Assembly (NCBI GenBank): GCA_934167695.1
Contig: CAKPLP010000021.1
Span: 1 to 9,430, forward strand
DNA from: an uncultured Bacilli bacterium
GTDB taxonomy: Bacteria; Bacillota_I; Bacilli_A; RF39; UBA660
Length of the DNA stretch: 9,430 bases
Reading direction: 5' to 3'
Shown here: positions 6,301-9,430 of the stretch, piece by piece
Numbering within the stretch: position 1 is the first letter of the stretch
Layout: each line of letters opens with the position of its first letter
Notes under the pieces: generated by a model
What the model saw: the letters and a program-made list of their open reading frames with translations, nothing else
The model's database searches: none
What the model was told of the DNA's origin: nothing
Position numbers and translations under genes: made by a program

Positions 6301-7281
6301 ATGAAAGTAGGTATATTAGGAGCCGGAGCATATGCAATGGCATTAAGTAGCATTTTAAGTGATAATAATTGTAATATCACCATGTGGACAAAGTTTATTG
6401 AGGAGAAAAACAATTTAGAACAATATAGAAAAAATGAAAAATTGATTCAAAATTTTAAAATTTCATCAGGCATCAAAATAACCACAAATTTAAAAGAGTG
6501 TGTAGAACAAAAAGATTTAATAATAATAGCAATTCCAGTAGCATTTATAGATGAATTATGTCAAAATCTAAAACCATATATAAATGGTGATAATATATTA
6601 ATTGCATCAAAGGGAATAGAACAAAAAACAGGACTATTTATTGATCAAATCATAAAAAAACATTTAAATACTAATAATATAGCGATCCTAAGTGGTCCAA
6701 CATTTGCTGTTGATATACCCCAGAGAAAGCCAATAGGTTTAACAATAGCAACCAAAAGTATAAATATAAGAGAAATAATAGATACTATATTTATAAATGA
6801 TTATACTAAAATTCAATATGTAGAAGATATTATTGGTGTAGAATTATGTGGATCTATTAAAAATATCTTTTCCATAGCATCCGGAATTTTAGAAGGACTA
6901 AATTGTAATGAGTCAACAATGGCATTATTTTTAAATGAATGTCTATATCATTTACAAGATATATTAGAAATTTTTCATGGTGAAAGAAATACAGCATTAT
7001 CGTATGCTGGGATAGGTGATTTAATATTAACATGTACATCCAAAAAAAGTAGAAATTATACTCTAGGATATTTAATAGGATCAAATAAACCAAAAAAAGA
7101 GATAGAAGAATACATTAATAACACAACAACAGAAGGTTACCACACTCTAATTTCTATAAAAGAAATATTAACTAAAAAAAATATAACGTTTCCAATTATA
7201 GATATAATATACGATATAATATTAAATGATAAAGAAACTAAGGAATTATTAAAATTTATAGTAAAGAATAATTTTTCTTAA
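6301..7281 (+). CDS. gpsA: NAD(P)H-dependent glycerol-3-phosphate dehydrogenase
   Basis: A cytosolic enzyme that reduces dihydroxyacetone phosphate to sn-glycerol-3-phosphate, the backbone for phospholipids. The 326-residue length is normal for the family. The N-terminal Rossmann fold shows GILGAGAYAMALSSIL at 4-19 (GxGxxA). Then come IIIAIPVAFI at 74-83, IASKGIE at 101-107, and ILSGPTFAVDI at 129-139. The C-terminal helical domain has ELCGSIKNIFSIASGI at 181-196, with the expected catalytic Lys187. GIGDLILTCTSKKSRN at 237-252 carries Asp240 and the conserved SRN. EGYHT at 278-282 is a late family motif. The sequence is rather diverged: the usual NTxAALITRG stretch reads NESTMALFLNEC. AAGGTGA 4 bases before the ATG supports the start. 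No confident promoter is seen in the 140-base gap, which is shared with the divergent DUF975 gene. Confidence 0.93.
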   Translation: MKVGILGAGAYAMALSSILSDNNCNITMWTKFIEEKNNLEQYRKNEKLIQNFKISSGIKITTNLKECVEQKDLIIIAIPVAFIDELCQNLKPYINGDNILIASKGIEQKTGLFIDQIIKKHLNTNNIAILSGPTFAVDIPQRKPIGLTIATKSINIREIIDTIFINDYTKIQYVEDIIGVELCGSIKNIFSIASGILEGLNCNESTMALFLNECLYHLQDILEIFHGERNTALSYAGIGDLILTCTSKKSRNYTLGYLIGSNKPKKEIEEYINNTTTEGYHTLISIKEILTKKNITFPIIDIIYDIILNDKETKELLKFIVKNNFS

Positions 7282-7295
7282 AATAAAAAATGATG

Positions 7296-7323
7296 TTGTA
7301 TTAATTAAAATAAGTGTTATACT
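7296..7323 (+). promoter_or_regulatory. Promoter of the DUF308 gene
   Basis: TTGTAT at 7296-7301, a 16-base spacer, and TATACT at 7318-7323 preceded by TGT (extended -10). It lies just after gpsA and suggests that the DUF308 gene has its own transcript. A leader of about 65 bases remains before the ATG, and I see no clear riboswitch in it. Confidence 0.6.
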
Positions 7324-7395
7324 TAAAATAGGTAAAGATAGCTCTAAAAGTAGCAGTACCAACTAATATTTATTAATAAGAAAGGAAAGAAATAA

Positions 7396-8097
7396 ATGCA
7401 AAAATTAATGAAATCTTTTTATAAATCATCTTTGATAACATCCATTGTATTACTTTTAATAGGAACTCTATTATTATTCAAATCAAATGATACAATAATA
7501 GCAATTTCATATATACTTGGCTCAATTTTATTTGTTTTAGGAATTATAGCAATTATAAATTTCTTCAGAGAAAGTAGTTTAAATGCTTATAATGACTTAA
7601 ATATAGTATATGGAATAGTTACAATAATTTTAGGAGTATTAATAATTAGTGATCCAACAGCAATCGCTACATTTATTCCATTTGTTGTAGGATTATCTAT
7701 ATTAGTTAGTAGTTCTATAAAACTAGCATATTCTATTGAATTAAAAAATGATAACGATGAAATTTGGAAATCAACACTAATTATGTCAGCAATGGGTGCC
7801 TTATGCGGAGTATTAATACTATTTAACCCATTTAAGACTAGTGTTATGGTATTTAAAATAATAGGAATATTTATTATTATTTATGCTTTATTAGATATAA
7901 TTTCTGTCATTCAAATAAAAAAAGACTTTAAAGAAATAAAAAAGGGAATCGATGAAATTGCAAATCAAACAATAGATGTTGAAATAGTATCAGAAACTGA
8001 GACAACAGATAATAATGAATCAAAATCACCAAAGAAAAACTCAAAAAAAACATCAAGAAAAAGAAAATCAAAAAAAACAAAAGAGGATAATGAATAA
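7396..8097 (+). CDS. DUF308/HdeD-like membrane protein with Lys-rich tail
   Basis: A 233-residue membrane protein of unknown function. Six hydrophobic segments, at about 11-28, 36-56, 68-84, 90-112, 127-144 and 151-173, form three similar helix pairs. The helices show the pattern of the HdeD/DUF308 family: GTLLLFKSNDTI near 23-34, ILGVLIISDPTAIATFIPFVVGL near 78-100, and CGVLILFNPFKTSV near 137-150, i.e. a helix ending in a xxP or DP/NP turn before the next helix. The cytoplasmic tail from about 174 first looks like a short amphipathic helix (KKDFKEIKKGIDEIAN), then becomes acidic, and ends in a Ser/Lys/Arg-rich stretch (about 208-230). AAAGGAAAG upstream of the ATG supports the start. A 57-residue membrane protein gene starts 2 bases after the stop. 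HdeD is tied to acid stress in enterobacteria, but that role should not be carried over. Confidence 0.82.
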   Translation: MQKLMKSFYKSSLITSIVLLLIGTLLLFKSNDTIIAISYILGSILFVLGIIAIINFFRESSLNAYNDLNIVYGIVTIILGVLIISDPTAIATFIPFVVGLSILVSSSIKLAYSIELKNDNDEIWKSTLIMSAMGALCGVLILFNPFKTSVMVFKIIGIFIIIYALLDIISVIQIKKDFKEIKKGIDEIANQTIDVEIVSETETTDNNESKSPKKNSKKTSRKRKSKKTKEDNE

Positions 8098-8099
8098 AA

Positions 8100-8273
8100 A
8101 TGCAAATTAATAATTTAAATATTATAACTATTGCTGAAGAATTAACAAAAATTAATGATAAGTTTAATGCATGGACTGATAAGTTTACAAGTAATAGTGT
8201 TGTTGCCAGTTTTCTAACATTAGGGATTTTTTTAATAGCGTGCATAGGGATAAATTATTTTGCAAATAAGTAG
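8100..8273 (+). CDS. Small single-helix membrane protein (57 aa)
   Basis: An open frame of 57 codons. The N-terminal half (residues 1-33) is polar and could form an amphipathic helix (TIAEELTKINDKFNAWTDKF). A membrane helix follows at about 34-54 (VVASFLTLGIFLIACIGI), ending NYFANK. The start lies 2 bases after the stop of the DUF308 gene, with AGAGGA about 13 bases upstream inside that gene, so translational coupling is likely. The TAG stop is part of the terminator hairpin stem. I do not recognise a family. The tight coupling, the clean helix and the terminator make a real gene likely. It may be a partner of the DUF308 protein (inference). Confidence 0.7.
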   Translation: MQINNLNIITIAEELTKINDKFNAWTDKFTSNSVVASFLTLGIFLIACIGINYFANK

Positions 8274-8296
8274 ATACTATATTTAGTATCTTTTTT
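8272..8296 (+). terminator. Terminator of the DUF308 operon
   Basis: A perfect 8-bp stem pairs 8272-8279 (agatacta) with 8284-8291 (tagtatct) around the loop tatt, followed by TTTTTT. It overlaps the TAG stop of the 57-residue gene. Confidence 0.88.
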
Positions 8297-8322
8297 AATA
8301 ATTAATGAATTTGGGAGAAAGT

Positions 8323-8496
8323 ATGGAAAATGAAGAAATAGAAATTTTAGAAGAATTTGACGAAAATGAAAAGATAAAAAAAGCAGATATTAATAATGAA
8401 AATAAATATTCTTTAGATAAGGAATACTTGATTATACTTTTTTTGACAATAATTACTGTAATAATATTATTTTTAATGATAATCACAAAAAAATAA
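8323..8496 (+). CDS. Small acidic single-helix membrane protein (57 aa)
   Basis: A 57-residue protein with a very acidic, Glu/Asp/Asn/Lys-rich N-terminal half (residues 1-34) and one C-terminal membrane helix at about 35-55 (EYLIILFLTIITVIILFLMII) ending TKK. The layout resembles a tail-anchored or N-in small protein. The ATG at 8323 was chosen because GGGAG lies 5 bases upstream; the in-frame ATG at 8305 has no such site. It follows a terminator directly, and no clear promoter is seen in the short gap. No family is recognised. Confidence 0.65.
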   Translation: MENEEIEILEEFDENEKIKKADINNENKYSLDKEYLIILFLTIITVIILFLMIITKK

Positions 8497-8506
8497 AAAC
8501 AATTAT

Positions 8507-8536
8507 TTGCTAAATTTTATTAAATCAAGGTATAAT
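8507..8536 (+). promoter_or_regulatory. Promoter of the DUF402 phosphatase gene
   Basis: TTGCTA at 8507-8512, an 18-base spacer, and a perfect TATAAT at 8531-8536, about 22 bases before the ATG. Confidence 0.65.
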
Positions 8537-8558
8537 ACTAACAGAACGAGGTATTAAT

Positions 8559-9092
8559 ATGGAAAAATTAAAAATAGGACATTGCTATGATATACATAGT
8601 TATAAACATAATGAAAAAATACATAAAGTCTGGGATGAAGCAATATTATTGGATATTAAGGACGATTATTTAGTGTTTGGAAATGATAGAACAAAAGTAA
8701 CGGAATCAGATGGTCGTTATTGGAGAACAAAAGAACCGGCAATTATGTATTTTTTTAAAAATAATTGGTTTAATATAATTGCTCAATATAAAAAAGATGG
8801 AATATATTATTATTGTAATATGGCTTCTCCTTATATATTAGAGGAAAATGCAATAAAATATATTGATTATGATTTAGACTTAAGAGTCTTTCCAGACGGA
8901 TCTTTTAAAATCTTAGATAGAGGTGAATACAAGTATCATAAGCAGTTAATGAATTATAGTGAAGATATAGATTTCATATTAAAGGAAGAATTAACCAATT
9001 TGATAAATTTGGTAAGAAATAAAAAAAGCGCATTTGTATCAAGTAATATAGAAAGATATTACGAAATATTTAAAAAGTATAAAAAGAAATAG
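8559..9092 (+). CDS. Nucleoside tri-/diphosphate phosphatase, DUF402 family (YgaC/Ntdp-like)
   Basis: A 177-residue cytosolic protein closely resembling Bacillus YgaC and staphylococcal Ntdp along its whole length. Conserved blocks are IHSYKHNEKIHKVWDEAILL (12-31), NDRTKVTESDGRYWRTKEPA (42-61), NWFNIIAQYKKDGIYYYCNMASP (69-91), and YIDYDLDLRVFPDGSFKILDRGEY (101-124). The last block supplies the Asp/Glu cluster expected to bind divalent metal (Asp103, Asp105, Asp107, Asp120, Glu123). The characterised staphylococcal member hydrolyses nucleoside tri- and diphosphates. The C-terminal helix ends in a Lys-rich tail (FKKYKKK). GAGGT 7 bases before the ATG supports the start. The gene has its own promoter and terminator and lies just upstream of an rRNA operon. 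Family membership is secure; the preferred nucleotide is not known. Confidence 0.92.
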   Translation: MEKLKIGHCYDIHSYKHNEKIHKVWDEAILLDIKDDYLVFGNDRTKVTESDGRYWRTKEPAIMYFFKNNWFNIIAQYKKDGIYYYCNMASPYILEENAIKYIDYDLDLRVFPDGSFKILDRGEYKYHKQLMNYSEDIDFILKEELTNLINLVRNKKSAFVSSNIERYYEIFKKYKKK

Positions 9093-9117
9093 AAAAAAAG
9101 CATTATATAAGATACTG

Positions 9118-9143
9118 AACAAATAGTTAAATTTGTTTTTTTT
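9118..9143 (+). terminator. Terminator after the DUF402 gene
   Basis: A 7-bp stem pairs 9118-9124 (aacaaat) with 9131-9137 (atttgtt) around a 6-base loop, followed by TTTTTT. It separates the gene from the rRNA promoters. Confidence 0.7.
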
Positions 9144-9193
9144 GAATAAATTAATTACATGATAAAAAAAATAAAAAAAATTAAACAAAAGTG

Positions 9194-9222
9194 TTGACTA
9201 ATTTATATTGTTTTGTTATATT
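9194..9222 (+). promoter_or_regulatory. rRNA operon promoter P1
   Basis: TTGACT at 9194-9199, a 17-base spacer, and TATATT at 9217-9222. An A-rich tract lies immediately upstream (about 9163-9190), as is usual for UP-element-like activation of rRNA promoters. Confidence 0.75.
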
Positions 9223-9299
9223 AATAAACGTGCTGAGACAAAACAGCAAATTTAATACACTATATCAGTGAAAAAAATAAAAAAATTTCAAAAAAAGTA

Positions 9300-9328
9300 T
9301 TCACAAAATTGAAAAAGTTTGATATAGT
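9300..9328 (+). promoter_or_regulatory. rRNA operon promoter P2
   Basis: TTCACA at 9300-9305, a 17-base spacer, and TATAGT at 9323-9328. It lies 106 bases downstream of P1, giving the tandem layout common in rrn operons, again with A-rich DNA upstream. Confidence 0.72.
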
Positions 9329-9356
9329 AGAAACACATCTGCGAGAAAAACAGAAA

Positions 9357-9371
9357 TGATCTTTGAAAACT
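9357..9371 (+). promoter_or_regulatory. rRNA leader boxA antitermination site
   Basis: tgatctttgaaaact matches the boxA/leader sequence found before 16S genes in Bacilli (TCTTTGAAAACT). There NusB and ribosomal protein S10 bind the RNA to start antitermination. The preceding 9335-9357 could fold into a short imperfect hairpin (catctg with cagaaatg). The stretch from 9093 to the window end otherwise holds no gene except the expected 16S start. Confidence 0.8.
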
Positions 9372-9419
9372 AAGCAAAACGTTGATTCAATGAGTAGCTA
9401 AGTTCAAACTAATAAATAC

Positions 9420-9430
9420 ATAATATTGAG
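9420..9430 (+). rRNA. Probable first bases of 16S rRNA (5' partial)
   Basis: The last bases, attgag, following the boxA leader, fit the usual 16S beginning just before AGTTTGATC. The first few mature bases would then be at about 9420-9430. Only the position after a typical leader and this short match support the call. Confidence 0.45.

Noticed and set aside
7324..7395. A possible riboswitch in the leader of the DUF308 gene.
   Set aside because: The leader is short, with no known aptamer motif and no terminator or anti-RBS hairpin visible.
7928..8245. Minus-strand open frame of about 105 codons across the end of the DUF308 gene and the 57-residue gene.
   Set aside because: Phe/Leu-rich antisense of the Lys-rich tail; no start signals, and both plus-strand genes have clear RBS or coupling and a terminator.
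8295..8486. Minus-strand open frame opposite the acidic 57-residue gene.
   Set aside because: The plus-strand frame has a good RBS and a clean acidic-helix layout; the minus frame is a Ser/Ile-rich mirror and would start from the terminator side of nothing recognisable.

Overview
The window is very AT-rich, with coding A+T-biased at third positions (many AAA, AAT, ATA and TTA codons). It uses the standard code with a tRNA-Trp(CCA), has GGAGG- and GGTGA-type ribosome binding sites, and ends in a Gram-positive-style rRNA leader containing boxA. All this points to a low-GC member of the Bacillota, probably a Bacilli or Erysipelotrichia-like or RF39-like gut lineage. It keeps a cell wall, because two peptidoglycan hydrolases are present, so it is not a wall-less mollicute. 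The exact taxon cannot be read from the window.

Layout. 68-1510 (+): the C-terminal part of an Amidase_3-type N-acetylmuramoyl-L-alanine amidase followed by seven LysM repeats. The N-terminal half of the catalytic domain is missing, and the first 67 bases do not continue it. 1599-2378 (+): a two-helix DUF3592-like membrane protein, whose end overlaps by 4 bp the end of a convergent DedA/TVP38-family membrane protein at 2375-2953 (-). 3020-4159 (-): a TTG-started, membrane-anchored SLT-type lytic transglycosylase upstream of the DedA gene and possibly co-transcribed with it. 4386-4459 (+): tRNA-Trp with its own promoter, then hairpins and a strong terminator shared with the next convergent gene. 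4583-6148 (-): a large membrane protein in which a DUF975 domain is joined to an ABC_trans_CmpB (PF06541)-like domain. 6301-7281 (+): gpsA, glycerol-3-phosphate dehydrogenase. 7396-8097 and 8100-8273 (+): a DUF308/HdeD-like membrane protein with a Lys-rich tail, and a 57-residue one-helix protein starting 2 bases later, closed by a terminator. 8323-8496 (+): a second, unrelated 57-residue one-helix protein. 8559-9092 (+): a YgaC/Ntdp-type nucleoside tri-/diphosphate phosphatase (DUF402) with its own promoter and terminator. 9194-9430 (+): two tandem rRNA promoters, a boxA antitermination site and probably the first bases of a 16S rRNA gene.

Taken together this is mostly envelope and housekeeping content: wall hydrolysis (LysM amidase, SLT lytic enzyme), membrane lipid supply and movement (GpsA makes sn-glycerol-3-phosphate; DedA-family proteins are linked to lipid translocation), several uncharacterised membrane proteins, and translation genes (tRNA, rRNA). 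I see no defence system, CRISPR array, transposase, integrase or other obvious mobile element. The points most worth a second look are the headless amidase at the left edge, the DUF975-CmpB fusion, the unusual N-terminal half of the lytic enzyme, and the two neighbouring 57-residue membrane proteins.
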